A stretch of DNA of 64,000 nucleotides from Bacillus sp. A301a_S52 (GCA_024701455.1 JABXYP010000001.1:2608001-2672000), one strand, 5' to 3'; shown: positions 45,335 to 54,586, counted from the first letter of the stretch. Translations and numbers: made by a program. Notes: generated from the letters alone by a model not told the origin.

Positions 45335-46243
45335 TTATACGTTATGTGTTATACATTTTTCCAATAGATTACTTTCTTTCAGTGCGGAAATCAACGTTTC
45401 CCCCATTACTGCTGGCGTTTCAGCTACTTTTACCCCTGCCGAGTTCAACGTTTTTATTTTCTCCTCAGCTGTTCCTTTTCCTCCGGAAATAATAGCACCT
45501 GCGTGCCCCATTCGTTTACCCGGAGGGGCTGTTTGACCTCCGATAAACCCTACGACAGGTTTCGTCATATTGTGCTTAATCCATTCAGCGGCTTCTTCTT
45601 CTGCTGTGCCACCAATTTCACCAATCATGATCACCGCATACGTATCATCGTCTTCATTAAATTGTTTTAAGACATCGATAAAATCGGTACCATTAACAGG
45701 GTCTCCACCAATTCCAACCGCTGTCGATTGGCCAATGCCACTTGTTGATAATTGGTGAACTGCCTCATATGTTAATGTTCCAGATCTTGATACAACACCT
45801 ACATGGCCTTTTTTGTGTATATATCCTGGCATGATACCAATTTTACACTCTTCTGGTGTAATCACTCCAGGACAATTAGGACCGATTAGGCGTGTGTTTT
45901 TACCTTCTATAAAGCGCTTAACTTTTATCATATCAGTTACCGGAATACCTTCTGTTATCGTGATAACTAATTCAACACCCGCATCTGTCGCTTCCATAAT
46001 TGCATCAGCAGCAAATGGCGGCGGAACATAAATAACTGATGCGTTTGCACCCGTTTTTTCCACTGCTTCAGTGACCGTATCAAATACCGGTATACCTTCT
46101 ACTTCAGTGCCACCCTTTCCTGGTGTCACGCCTCCTACGATTTGGGTGCCATATTCCATCGCTTGCTTCGTATGAAATAGTCCGGTGGCTCCGGTAATTC
46201 CTTGCACAATAACTTTTGTATCTTTATTAATTAAGATGCTCAT
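45335..46243 (-). CDS. sucD: succinyl-CoA synthetase subunit alpha
   Basis: With SucC it converts succinyl-CoA to succinate with substrate-level ATP or GTP formation in the TCA cycle. 302 residues: CoA-binding [30 protein letters not shown], and the phosphorylated His247 in [20 protein letters not shown]. Full length. It lies 16 bases after sucC. Confidence 0.98.
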   Translation of the reverse strand: MSILINKDTKVIVQGITGATGLFHTKQAMEYGTQIVGGVTPGKGGTEVEGIPVFDTVTEAVEKTGANASVIYVPPPFAADAIMEATDAGVELVITITEGIPVTDMIKVKRFIEGKNTRLIGPNCPGVITPEECKIGIMPGYIHKKGHVGVVSRSGTLTYEAVHQLSTSGIGQSTAVGIGGDPVNGTDFIDVLKQFNEDDDTYAVIMIGEIGGTAEEEAAEWIKHNMTKPVVGFIGGQTAPPGKRMGHAGAIISGGKGTAEEKIKTLNSAGVKVAETPAVMGETLISALKESNLLEKCITHNV

Positions 46244-46259
46244 CTTAATCCCGCCTTTC

Positions 46260-47423
46260 TTACGCTTTTACGAGTGATACAATTTTTTCTGCTCCGTCAG
46301 CCATAGAATCAGCTGCTGTAATATCTAATCCTGACTCTTGAAGTATTTGCTTTCCTAATGCAACGTTCGTTCCTTCGAGTCGTACAACGAGAGGAATCGT
46401 TAGACCTACTTCTTTAGTAGCTGCTACAACACCTTCTGCAATAACATCACACTTCATGATGCCACCAAATATATTGACATAAATACCTTGAACATTTTTG
46501 TCCGAAAGAATAATTTTGAAGGCTTCAGTCACTTTTTCTTTCGTAGCTCCGCCACCCACATCGAGAAAATTAGCCGGGTCTCCTTGATAATGTTTAATTA
46601 TATCCATCGTTGCCATGGCAAGACCTGCACCATTAACCATACAACCTATATTCCCATCAAGAGAAATGTAACTTAAGTCATACTTAGAAGCTTCTATTTC
46701 CTTTTCGTCCTCTTCATCAAGGTCGCGAAATGCCATAACGTCTTTTTGGCGATATAACGCATTTGAATCAAAATTCAATTTAGCATCTAAGGCCATGACT
46801 TTTCCATCACCTGTCGTCACTAACGGATTAATTTCGGCTATTGAGCAATCTTTATCAGAAAATACCTTATAGAGACCCATCATAAACTTGACCGTCTCTT
46901 TCACTAGATCGTTTGGAATATTAATATTAAATGCTAGTCTTCTAGCTTGATAAGGCATGAGACCAGCTACAGGATCAATCACTTCTTTGAAGATTTTTTC
47001 GGGTGTTTTTGCAGCCACTTCTTCAATTTCTGTCCCCCCCTCTTCAGATGCCATCATCACGATTCGAGAGGTTGCTCTGTCCACTACAAGGCCGACATAA
47101 TATTCCTTTTGGATATCACAGCCTTGTTCAATTAATAAACGCTTAACTTCCTTTCCTTCTGGTCCAGTTTGATGCGTGACAAGCGTCTTCCCTAAAATGT
47201 CGTCGGCATATGTACGCACCTCATCAAGGTTTTTAGCCACTTTTACTCCACCAGCTTTGCCTCGACCACCTGCATGGATTTGCGCCTTGACAACGTTTAC
47301 ATCTGTCCCTAAAGTTTTGGCTGCTTCTACCGCTTCATCTACGGAAAAAGCCACTTTCCCTTCAGGCACAGCCACACCATACTTTCTCAATAATTCTTTT
47401 CCTTGATACTCATGGATATTCAT
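46260..47423 (-). CDS. sucC: succinyl-CoA synthetase subunit beta
   Basis: Nucleotide-binding subunit with an ATP-grasp fold. 387 residues from the ATG at 47423 ([16 protein letters not shown]), which has GGAGG seven bases upstream; the open frame runs 22 codons further without support. Conserved blocks are [40 protein letters not shown] and [18 protein letters not shown] promoter within 47424-47640 is likely, but I see only weak hexamers (TTGTCG, 17 bases, TGTATT). Confidence 0.98.
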   Translation of the reverse strand: MNIHEYQGKELLRKYGVAVPEGKVAFSVDEAVEAAKTLGTDVNVVKAQIHAGGRGKAGGVKVAKNLDEVRTYADDILGKTLVTHQTGPEGKEVKRLLIEQGCDIQKEYYVGLVVDRATSRIVMMASEEGGTEIEEVAAKTPEKIFKEVIDPVAGLMPYQARRLAFNINIPNDLVKETVKFMMGLYKVFSDKDCSIAEINPLVTTGDGKVMALDAKLNFDSNALYRQKDVMAFRDLDEEDEKEIEASKYDLSYISLDGNIGCMVNGAGLAMATMDIIKHYQGDPANFLDVGGGATKEKVTEAFKIILSDKNVQGIYVNIFGGIMKCDVIAEGVVAATKEVGLTIPLVVRLEGTNVALGKQILQESGLDITAADSMADGAEKIVSLVKA

Positions 47424-47683
47424 AACCATCCTCCTTACTGAGTCAAAAAATGATGTTTTAGAGCTGCATAGCCTTTTACTGCTACACATGTCGCAGTTAC
47501 ATGAGACATCTCTTCCTTTCAGAAGAAAAACATGAAAAGAAATTTAGTCGTTTATTTACTTTTCACTCAATACATATTCTACTATAGTTTCCGACAATTT
47601 TGTGAACTTTTCACCTAAAAAAAGATATTTTTAACTTTTTATTATATGCTATTCCCCTTTTTAATTTTTTAACACGTAGATCT

Positions 47684-47751
47684 GAGGTTAAAAGCGAGGA
47701 TACAAAACCAGACAAGATACGTTCTCCGGAGACCTCGCTGATTCTTAACTC
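47684..47751. other. structured intergenic segment upstream of sucC
   Basis: AGCGAGG (47693-47699) pairs with CCTCGCT (47733-47739), and outside it GAGGTTAA pairs with TTAACTC (one bulge), giving a long two-part stem. Inside lies the palindrome TCTCCGGAGA. It sits in the 543-base gene-free stretch between the spore protein gene and sucC. The remainder of that stretch holds the SASP terminator and AT-rich sequence. It could be a small RNA or a leader, but no promoter is clear. Confidence 0.5.
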
Positions 47752-47845
47752 CAGCTTTTCTGCATGTAATTCGTTATTAAGCAGGCATACGTACGTCGCT
47801 GATGAGTGGTTAATTCAACATGAAGAATATCGTCATAAACATATA

Positions 47846-47883
47846 AAAATGGCATCAATCATCATAAGCTACTGATTGATGCC
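47846..47883 (-). terminator. terminator after the small spore protein gene (repeat copy A)
   Basis: GGCATCAATCA and TGATTGATGCC form an 11-bp perfect stem with an 11-base loop, followed on the minus strand by ATTTTTATAT. It resembles the hairpin at 51580-51612 in stem, part of the loop (CTACTGATTG) and a flanking TGTTTAATG. Confidence 0.8.
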
Positions 47884-47966
47884 ACTTATATTATAGTATG
47901 TTTAATGACTCAATTAGACGTGGTTGAGGGATATATATCTTCATTAGTTCGTACAGCACGATTTAT

Positions 47967-48167
47967 TTAACACGAATCATTCTTGTCCCCAGTAGATTTC
48001 TCTGTTTTTTTACGTTTCAAGAGCTTTTTCGTCACGTCATGTAGATGACTTTGTTGTTCCAACTCCGCATGCGAACGATACATCCCGAACTCATGAGCAA
48101 TTTCTTCTTTATATTCGTTTAAGTACTCCTCTACACCTGGAACGACTAGTGGTGATACTTTTTTCAT
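47967..48167 (-). CDS. divergent alpha/beta-type small acid-soluble spore protein
   Basis: About 66 residues. The segment LVVPGVEEYLNEYKEEIAHE then FGMY aligns with the alpha/beta SASP pattern (VPGA..-helix-KxEIASEFG), including the EIA/EF setting of the germination protease site, with His in place of Ser. The end DVTKKLLKRK matches the second helix (EITKRLV). Residues resemble SspF as well. Such proteins coat spore DNA. The ATG at 48167 is nine bases from AAAGGAGG. The tail is unusually Lys/Asp-rich and ends in Cys. Confidence 0.72.
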   Translation of the reverse strand: MKKVSPLVVPGVEEYLNEYKEEIAHEFGMYRSHAELEQQSHLHDVTKKLLKRKKTEKSTGDKNDSC

Positions 48168-48231
48168 AATGGTCATCCTCCTTTGCACTTAGGATAACCT
48201 TCTTTTTTAAAACAACACACTTTTTAACAAC

Positions 48232-48537
48232 TTAAGATCTTCTTTTAACTAATTCTTCACGATCAATATGATAAATAAAAGCAAAAACCTCAGCTACTAC
48301 TTCATATAGATTCTCAGGAATTCTATCATTAATCTCTAATTGTGAGAGAATTTCAACGAGGGAGGCATCTTGCTGAATTGGAATCTGGTGCTTTTCTGCC
48401 CGTTCTATTATCTCCTCTGCTACGTATCCCTTTCCTTTAGCTTTTACTTTCGGAGCAGAATCTTTCGTTATATCATATCCAAGAGCTACTGCACGCTTAT
48501 GATAAGGGGGTGAGTCATACTTTTTTCGATCGGTCAT
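48232..48537 (-). CDS. ylqH: YlqH, FlhB C-terminal domain homologue
   Basis: 101 residues matching only the cytoplasmic end of FlhB/EscU/YscU: KRAVALGYDITKDSAPKVKA, KGKGYVAEEIIERAEKHQIP and a helix with EVVAEVFAFIYHIDRE. It has no membrane part and no NPTH, because it begins just after the position of the FlhB cleavage site. The ATG overlaps the ylqG stop as ATGA, so the two are translated together. A full-length FlhB is encoded separately at 19073-20152. Confidence 0.9.
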   Translation of the reverse strand: MTDRKKYDSPPYHKRAVALGYDITKDSAPKVKAKGKGYVAEEIIERAEKHQIPIQQDASLVEILSQLEINDRIPENLYEVVAEVFAFIYHIDREELVKRRS

Positions 48538-50279
48538 ATTCGAACATCCACTCCTTGATAACCGTTTTCATCTGTATAACTTCCGAACTGCTTTTCCCTG
48601 AGCCCATGATCCCCACGCAATGTCTCTTTAGCAGGTTGTTTCCAGTTTATCGTTGACAGCTGATAATCAAGGCTTTGTAATTTTTCTTTTAGCAAGGGGT
48701 ACCATGTTAATTGTACTGAAGAAGGTTTATCTATTTCATTGAAGACGGTTAACGAGATAACACGGTTTTGAATTTGAACATCGACAACTGTCTCATCAAT
48801 TGTTTCAAGCTGTAAATAAAACAAAATTCGACAGTGCGACTCATCAATTGAACCGTCTGGTTTTTGCCTACCTTCCCATTGAATCGTCATATCTTGATAC
48901 GTATCCGTTAATTTTATAGGAATTTGAAATAATGTATGTTGAATAGGTCCTTGTTGATCTGACGACATTAATTGAAAGCCTGTTAGCCGCTGTAACAAAA
49001 ATTCCGCTTGCTCTCTAACATGTTGTGGCATCGATTGTGTTTGCTGTAAGAACTGTAAAAGTGTCGATTTTAAGGTTGCTTGCTTTTGAATATCACTTGC
49101 TTGTTGGACACTTTTTACATCTGTTTCATGCTGTAGGCCAAGCTGTTGTAAAATGGCTTTTATTAATGGTTCTCCCGCTGCTTTTCCAGAAAATTTAAAA
49201 GTTTCAGGTCGTGAATGCTCCATTAAAGTCCATATTTCACGCAAAGAATCCGTAGGCATCCCACGGAGCCATTCAGACAATTGAGTCATGACCTGTTGTG
49301 GCTGTCCTTTAGGGTTTAAAATTTGTAACAATTGAGAGGTTAAATCATGTTTATCACTACTCATTCCTTGTACCAATTGAATAAAGAGTGATTTAGCATC
49401 TAATGTTTGTAACGAATTTGTCTGAGATGCCTGAGGCCATAATTGACGTATAATTGAATCATTTTCACTTAGCAATATATTTGCTTTAACCTGTTCATAA
49501 AAGCCTTTTTCATTCACACCAGATGGAACGATTCCCAACTGCCTTGCTAGTTGCCAAGCCTGTTGTTGAAGTGTTTTGTCATCACTTTGCAGTTGTGCCA
49601 ACAGTGTAGCAAGGCTTGAAGCTGATGCCGTCATGGCCGTCCGTCCCAGTAACTGGGCTAAACTCTCTTGCAATTGCTGACTGTAGGGGTCTTTCATTGA
49701 TTGTAACGCCGTCATAAGCTGCCCCATCGTTGCAGAAGAGTTTTGTTGACTTTGTAGCGCTGCCATCGCTTGAAATGTTTCCTTTGTTAAAGGGAGCCCT
49801 TTCTGGATCATCATTGACAGGAGATTAAGCGTTTGCTCTTGCGATAAGGAAGATTGGCTTAAAATATTAGCACCGTCACTCACATTCCCTCTCGTAAAAG
49901 GAAGATTTAATTGTTTTAAATGGTTTAACACCTTTTCTTCTAAGGTGCCTCCTTTGAATCCTAACTGCTGTAAAAGTGCTTGCTGGCTAGATGATGTGCC
50001 ATTGTCTGCCATCCGCTGTCCAGGAACGCCTTCAAGTACTTTCAGCTTTGGTATCCCTCCGCCTGAAAGCACTCTAAACCAATATTTTTCTCCCTTTTCT
50101 AATTGAGCTTCTAATTGTGCAGATAAATGAAGTCCGCCTAATTTAAGTTGAGCCATTTGTCCAGGGTAGAGCTGTGTGATGGCTCCTTGAAAAACTTGAC
50201 CAGGTCTTAATGTGACAGCTTTTGAGTTGACAGAGTCAACCCTACTTATCATACTTTGTATGAGTTTTGTATCCAACAT
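48534..50279 (-). CDS. ylqG: YlqG-like protein with FliK-type C-terminal domain
   Basis: 581 residues, very rich in Gln and Leu over the first 400, with no membrane segment. The C-terminal part (about 455-560: ITLQ-like strands ILFYLQLETIDETVVDVQIQ, NRVISLTVFNEI, and helix LLKEKLQSLDYQL) resembles the FliK Flg_hook domain. B. subtilis ylqG has the same position. The function is unknown. Coupling to a FlhB-tail protein suggests a substrate-specificity-type module; that is inference. Confidence 0.75.
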   Translation of the reverse strand: MLDTKLIQSMISRVDSVNSKAVTLRPGQVFQGAITQLYPGQMAQLKLGGLHLSAQLEAQLEKGEKYWFRVLSGGGIPKLKVLEGVPGQRMADNGTSSSQQALLQQLGFKGGTLEEKVLNHLKQLNLPFTRGNVSDGANILSQSSLSQEQTLNLLSMMIQKGLPLTKETFQAMAALQSQQNSSATMGQLMTALQSMKDPYSQQLQESLAQLLGRTAMTASASSLATLLAQLQSDDKTLQQQAWQLARQLGIVPSGVNEKGFYEQVKANILLSENDSIIRQLWPQASQTNSLQTLDAKSLFIQLVQGMSSDKHDLTSQLLQILNPKGQPQQVMTQLSEWLRGMPTDSLREIWTLMEHSRPETFKFSGKAAGEPLIKAILQQLGLQHETDVKSVQQASDIQKQATLKSTLLQFLQQTQSMPQHVREQAEFLLQRLTGFQLMSSDQQGPIQHTLFQIPIKLTDTYQDMTIQWEGRQKPDGSIDESHCRILFYLQLETIDETVVDVQIQNRVISLTVFNEIDKPSSVQLTWYPLLKEKLQSLDYQLSTINWKQPAKETLRGDHGLREKQFGSYTDENGYQGVDVRI

Positions 50280-50309
50280 GTCAGGGTCTCCTCCTTAATC
50301 GCAGACGTT

Positions 50310-51089
50310 TTACGCTTCATAAATGTTTTTTACAGGCGCAAAACTTTTTCGATGCTCTTCTTCAATAATTCCATAAGCTTTGAGTGCATCTAAGTGAGCT
50401 TGCGTTCCATACCCCATATGCTTGTTAAAACCATATCGGGGATACTTGTTATGTAAATTCTCCATATAACGATCTCGTGTCACTTTTGCTACAACTGAAC
50501 TTGCAGCAATCGTAAGTGACCGCATATCTCCCTTAATTAAGTTTTTTGCTGGCTTTTTTATCGGTAGATCCATAGCATCAACTAACAGATAATCAACCTC
50601 TACCTTTCCTATCTGTTTAACAGCTCGTATCATTGCCTCTTTAGATGCTTGATAAATATTTATGTCATCAATTTCCCGTGCTGTAGCGATTCCTATACCG
50701 ACATCAACAGCTTCCTTTAATATCACATCATAAAATGTTTCTCGTGTGGATTTTGATAGCTGTTTAGAATCCGTTAAACCTAAAAGCTTAAAGTCTCGTG
50801 GTAAAATGACACAAGCAGCTACTACAGGCCCTGCCAATGGCCCTCTGCCGACTTCATCAATACCTGCTATTGCTTTGAACCCTTGTTGATATATCTCACG
50901 TTCAAAAGTCGTCATATCAACGTGTTGTTGCTCTAAAGCAGCCTGATATGTTTGCTGTTTTTTCCACCGTTTTATGAGCTTCTGAACGCCGGACCTTTCA
51001 TCACATTGTAATTCGTTCCATAACGGGTGGTCCTCATTCTCTATCTCTACTAACAATTCTTTTATTTCTGCTATCGTTTTTCTTGCCAT
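50310..51089 (-). CDS. rnhB: ribonuclease HII
   Basis: Removes ribonucleotides and RNA from RNA/DNA hybrids. About 259 residues: an N-terminal helical extension (about 1-70) and the catalytic domain with GIDEVGRGPLAGPVVAACVI (20 residues), TDSKQLSKSTRE, LLVDAMDLPI and SVVAKVTRDRYM. The acidic active-site residues are all present. ATG 51089 (11 bases after AGGAG) is preferred over a GTG at 51098 that is too close. Confidence 0.96.
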   Translation of the reverse strand: MARKTIAEIKELLVEIENEDHPLWNELQCDERSGVQKLIKRWKKQQTYQAALEQQHVDMTTFEREIYQQGFKAIAGIDEVGRGPLAGPVVAACVILPRDFKLLGLTDSKQLSKSTRETFYDVILKEAVDVGIGIATAREIDDINIYQASKEAMIRAVKQIGKVEVDYLLVDAMDLPIKKPAKNLIKGDMRSLTIAASSVVAKVTRDRYMENLHNKYPRYGFNKHMGYGTQAHLDALKAYGIIEEEHRKSFAPVKNIYEA

Positions 51090-51676
51090 GGCAGTCACGT
51101 CTCCTCTCTTTTTTATCGGTTATGTATCTTTATTTTTCAACTACACGAAATAATTTCCTCATATAATACACATCTCAACGGCTCACCCATTAACTTTTCG
51201 GGATCTTCAGACGTCGCTTCCCTTCGGAAATCGCTGTCTTTCACTACAGCAATTATATCTTATAAAAGGACTATCCTTGTTCGTGTTAAAAATTATGTTG
51301 TGTCATTTACTCATATCTAAAATTAAGTACTTAAAGCCATATTTGGACGTACTAGATCAACCTTCATCTATTATGGAAATTCGTATGTTATAGAACAAAA
51401 GCTAGTAAACAAGTAATCCCTCACGACCTGTGAGGGATTCTATATGTAACAAGGAATCTTAATACTCACATGGCCAAAATTGACAAAGCAAATGAGAAAT
51501 AAATTGGTTTTCAATTTTAGAAAATACACGGTTATGCACAACTATCAACGTAGCAATCATTATAGATTTAAGCAAATATGGCACCAATCATTAAAACCTA
51601 CTGATTGGCGCCATGTTTAATGTACTCTTAATAGCTATATGTCGAATGAGTATAGACAAATACTAGTTGTCATCGT
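51090..51676. other. 587-base gene-free stretch between rbgA and rnhB
   Basis: No supported gene on either strand. It holds the rbgA terminator (51580-51612), a second perfect 10-bp hairpin AATCCCTCAC/GTGAGGGATT at 51415-51439, the shared 16-mer at 51277-51292, a perfect TATAAT -10 on the minus strand near 51254-51259 without a -35, and an imperfect hairpin at 51209-51239 (AGAC...GTCT) in what would be the rnhB leader. In B. subtilis rbgA and rnhB lie close together. Confidence 0.6.
51580..51612 (-). terminator. terminator after rbgA (repeat copy B)
   Basis: GGCACCAATCA and TGATTGGCGCC form an 11-position stem with one G-U pair on the minus-strand RNA and an 11-base loop. A short T-rich run (ATATTTGCTT) follows. 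It closely resembles the hairpin at 47846-47883. Confidence 0.7.
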
Positions 51677-52519
51677 TTATGGGCGTTCTAAACTAATATG
51701 ACCTAACTTCCCTTGACGGAAATCTCTAAATATCATTTCTGCTGTTCGATCATAATCAACTAATCCTCCAGCGACAAGGCAGCCTCTTCTCGTTCCAATG
51801 TCATCGAGGAGCTCAGTGATGTCTTCTGCTATCGTTTCTAAATGATATCTTTCTTTCAATCGCTCTGGATAGGATACTTTTAATTCATTTAACAAAAACA
51901 CAATTGTTTCTTGAAAATCAAATATTTCTTCTTTAATTGCGCCCGTCAGTGCAAGTCGAAAACCTACATCTTGATCTTCAAATTTGGGCCAGAGGATACC
52001 GGGAGTATCAAGGAGTTCCATTTCTTTTCCAACTTTAATCCATTGCTGACTTTTCGTCACACCCGGTCGATCACCTATCTTCGTTATTTTTTTATTCGCA
52101 AGTCGATTAATAACAGTCGACTTTCCTACGTTTGGAATACCTAATATTAATGCACGTAGAGCCCGAGGGTTCATTCCTTTTGCTCGAAATTTATCCAATA
52201 ACGGTTTTGCCAGTTCTCTTACTTTCATTGGAATATCTTTTATGCCTTTACCTAGCTGGGCATCTACTGTTAAAACTGCAAAATTCTTTTTTTCAAAATA
52301 TTGAACCCATTGTTTGGTTAATTGGCTATCGGCTAAATCCGCTTTGTTTAAAAGGATTAGGCGTGGTTTATGAGAAGTTAAATCATCAATCATGGGATTC
52401 CGGGAAGAAAGGGGGATACGTGCATCCACAATTTCAATCACCACATCAATTATTTTAAGCTTCTCTTGTACTTCTCTCTTTGCTTTTGCCATATGGCCCG
52501 GATACCACTGTATTGTCAT
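51677..52519 (-). CDS. rbgA: ribosome biogenesis GTPase RbgA (YlqF)
   Basis: Circularly permuted GTPase needed late in 50S assembly. 280 residues: [14 protein letters not shown] at the N-terminus, G4 LLNKADLAD, then G1 [14 protein letters not shown] and G3 DTPGILWP in permuted order, and a C-terminal RNA-binding domain. AGGAGG precedes the ATG. It lies 13 bases after lepB. Confidence 0.97.
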   Translation of the reverse strand: MTIQWYPGHMAKAKREVQEKLKIIDVVIEIVDARIPLSSRNPMIDDLTSHKPRLILLNKADLADSQLTKQWVQYFEKKNFAVLTVDAQLGKGIKDIPMKVRELAKPLLDKFRAKGMNPRALRALILGIPNVGKSTVINRLANKKITKIGDRPGVTKSQQWIKVGKEMELLDTPGILWPKFEDQDVGFRLALTGAIKEEIFDFQETIVFLLNELKVSYPERLKERYHLETIAEDITELLDDIGTRRGCLVAGGLVDYDRTAEMIFRDFRQGKLGHISLERP

Positions 52520-52532
52520 TCTTTGTTTCCTC

Positions 52533-53078
52533 CTAGTCTACAAACCTTATTTCCTGAATAGGCCAGATAACAAAGTTTGCTTTCCCGACCACTTCATCAT
52601 AAGGGATCATACCAATCTGTCGGCTGTCCCTGCTCCGTTGACGATTATCACCTAACACAAAGACATGTCCTTCCGGAACCGTCTCATATCCTGTAACATC
52701 TTTAATATGAAAATTCTCAGTTAAGGGTAGATACTCAGCTTGTTCTTTATAATCATCTAAGTACGGCTCGTCTACAGATTCACCATTGACATATAACACA
52801 TCATCTCTATATTCTATCGTATCGCCTGGCAATCCAATAACGCGTTTAATGTAATCTTTATTTTGTGGGGCATGAAAAACGATAATATCAAATCTCTCTG
52901 GTTCAGAAATATTGTAACCGATTTTATTAACAAGCATACGATCATTATGTTCAAGTGTCGGCATCATTGACTGTCCATCTACAACGATTGGAGCCAATAA
53001 GAAATATCTAATGCCGATTGCTAGAATTAACGCTACAGCTACCGCTTTAATCCATTCCCACGATTCCGATCTACCCAT
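52533..53078 (-). CDS. lepB: signal peptidase I
   Basis: Type I signal peptidase of the Sip family. 181 residues: short cytoplasmic start, one membrane helix (about 9-28), catalytic Ser37 in DGQSMMPTL and Lys78 in [12 protein letters not shown], and the [20 protein letters not shown] box. A single N-terminal anchor is typical of Bacillus SipS-type enzymes. It has a candidate promoter upstream and no tandem partner here. Confidence 0.96.
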   Translation of the reverse strand: MGRSESWEWIKAVAVALILAIGIRYFLLAPIVVDGQSMMPTLEHNDRMLVNKIGYNISEPERFDIIVFHAPQNKDYIKRVIGLPGDTIEYRDDVLYVNGESVDEPYLDDYKEQAEYLPLTENFHIKDVTGYETVPEGHVFVLGDNRQRSRDSRQIGMIPYDEVVGKANFVIWPIQEIRFVD

Positions 53079-53148
53079 TAGTCATCCATCCTTTAAGCTA
53101 ATATAAAGCTATCCATTTATTAGCTTCACGTACACAAGCTACTAACTA

Positions 53149-53177
53149 ATTTTAACATATTTCCTTCACTCTGTTTA
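53149..53177 (-). promoter_or_regulatory. sigma-A promoter for lepB-rbgA
   Basis: The minus strand reads TAAACA, 17 bases, TAAAAT, with TG one base before the -10. The rest of the 305-base gap (53079-53383) holds the rplS terminator and a GGTGAG/CTCACC inverted repeat near 53250-53283. Confidence 0.55.
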
Positions 53178-53346
53178 CTAATTTCAATCAGTTTTATACG
53201 TGTCATCTGCTAATTTTTATTGAACAGCCAGCCTCTTCATCCGATCTTTGGTGAGCTACTCCACTTCTATAAGACGACTCACCTTTTTTATTAACTATTT
53301 TGGCGGTTATTTTCACACAACCTGTGTCCGCTTATAAAAACGTAAG

Positions 53347-53377
53347 TAAAAAAGGAGCTTTTAAATAAGCTCCTTTT
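53347..53377 (-). terminator. rho-independent terminator after rplS
   Basis: AAGGAGCTT and AAGCTCCTT form a 9-bp stem with a six-base loop and a run of T residues on the minus strand, seven bases beyond the rplS stop codon. Confidence 0.9.
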
Positions 53378-53383
53378 AATACA

Positions 53384-53725
53384 TTATCTTTCTTTAATAC
53401 GAGCCGCTTTACCGCGTAGGGCACGTAGATAGTAAAGTTTCGCACGTCGCACTTTACCTTTTCTCGTAACTTCAATCTTATCGATCTTTGGAGAGTGAAC
53501 TGGGAATGTTCTCTCTACTCCAACACCGTAAGATACTTTACGAACAGTGAATGTTTCACTGATTCCAGTGCCACGGCGTTTAATAACAACACCTTCAAAT
53601 ACTTGGATACGCTCACGAGTTCCTTCCACAACTTTCACGTGAACACGAAGCGTGTCTCCTGGACGGAAATCTGGAAGATCAGTTTTCAATTGTTCTTTAG
53701 TGATATCACGAATAATTTGTTCCAT
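53384..53725 (-). CDS. rplS: 50S ribosomal protein L19
   Basis: L19 lies at the 30S-50S interface. About 113 residues from the ATG at 53725 ([14 protein letters not shown]) with [33 protein letters not shown] and [18 protein letters not shown]. The open frame runs 38 codons further upstream into the leader, which is not translated. Ribosome site AAGGAGG is 11 bases away. It is expressed from its own promoter with a leader. Confidence 0.98.
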   Translation of the reverse strand: MEQIIRDITKEQLKTDLPDFRPGDTLRVHVKVVEGTRERIQVFEGVVIKRRGTGISETFTVRKVSYGVGVERTFPVHSPKIDKIEVTRKGKVRRAKLYYLRALRGKAARIKER

Positions 53726-53804
53726 GATTCTGTTCGCCTCCTTCCCGGCAGATCTTCTTGTCTCAAATGGGACAGCGGAACATCTTGATCTGGCCAAAGC
53801 CACA
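53726..53804 (-). promoter_or_regulatory. L19-type ribosomal protein leader
   Basis: The transcript between the likely start (about 53804) and rplS is conserved-looking and structured: TTTGTGGCTTTGGCC, then GTTCCGC pairing with GCGAAC across the ribosome site, and TGTC/GACA inside (TGTCCCATTTGAGACA). The ribosome site is part of the fold. This is how the known Firmicutes L19 leader (autoregulation of rplS) is built. I match it by memory, not by a search. Confidence 0.65.
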
Positions 53805-53810
53805 AAGAAT

Positions 53811-53839
53811 ATATTATCATATGACACAGTGGATCTCAA
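53811..53839 (-). promoter_or_regulatory. sigma-A promoter for rplS
   Basis: The minus strand reads TTGAGA, 17 bases, TAATAT, with TG just before the -10 (extended element). It lies right at the end of trmD and directs a leader of about 80 bases. Confidence 0.65.
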
Positions 53840-53842
53840 CTA

Positions 53843-54586
53843 TTATTTATTTTTAGACCTTAAGGAATGGAGATAAGCTATGTCATCATCTGTAAGGCTA
53901 GCACTTTCCAACATATCGGGACGTCGTTCATATGTGCGCCTTAACGACTGCTGACGACGCCAAACGTCAATGTTTTTATGATGGCCTGATAGAAGGATAT
54001 CAGGGACCGCCATGCCTCTATATTCAGCAGGGCGCGTATAATGAGGATATTCTAAAAGGCCAGTACTATGCGAGTCAGTTACTGCTGACTGATCATTACC
54101 TAGCGAGCCAGGTAAAAGCCTTGTAACACTATCTGCAATAACCATAGCGCCAATTTCCCCCCCTGTAAGCACATAATCTCCAATAGAAATTTCTTCGTCG
54201 ATTAGATGTTCACGAATTCTCTCATCATAGCCTTCATAATGACCGCAAATAAGGATGATCTCCTCTTCTTTCGCCAACTCTTCAGCTTTTTGTTGAGAAT
54301 AAGGTTCGCCTTGTGGACATAGTAAAATAGTGCGTGGCTTTTGATTGGTAGCCGTTTGCCCCTGCAAATCTTCAACCGCATCAAAAAGCGGTTGTGGTGT
54401 TAATACCATTCCGCCACCGCCCCCATATGGATAGTCATCTACTCGATTGTGTTTATCCTTCGCGTAGTGACGGAAATTCACGACATTATAAGAAACGACA
54501 CCTTTTTGCTGGGCTTGTTTAAGGATAGAGTGAGAAAAAAGGCCGTCAAACATTTCCGGAAACAATGTTAAAATTGAAATCTTCAT
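53843..54586 (-). CDS. trmD: tRNA (guanine-N1-)-methyltransferase TrmD
   Basis: Methylates G37 of tRNA with AdoMet; a trefoil-knot SPOUT enzyme. 247 residues: [54 protein letters not shown], the AdoMet loop [13 protein letters not shown] and [11 protein letters not shown]. The ATG overlaps the rimM stop as ATGA. Confidence 0.98.
   Translation of the reverse strand: MKISILTLFPEMFDGLFSHSILKQAQQKGVVSYNVVNFRHYAKDKHNRVDDYPYGGGGGMVLTPQPLFDAVEDLQGQTATNQKPRTILLCPQGEPYSQQKAEELAKEEEIILICGHYEGYDERIREHLIDEEISIGDYVLTGGEIGAMVIADSVTRLLPGSLGNDQSAVTDSHSTGLLEYPHYTRPAEYRGMAVPDILLSGHHKNIDVWRRQQSLRRTYERRPDMLESASLTDDDIAYLHSLRSKNK

Noticed and set aside
47602..47614. Rex-like dyad GTGAA...TTCAC upstream of sucC
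   Set aside because: The spacing between arms is three bases, shorter than the Rex consensus, and the outer bases do not match.
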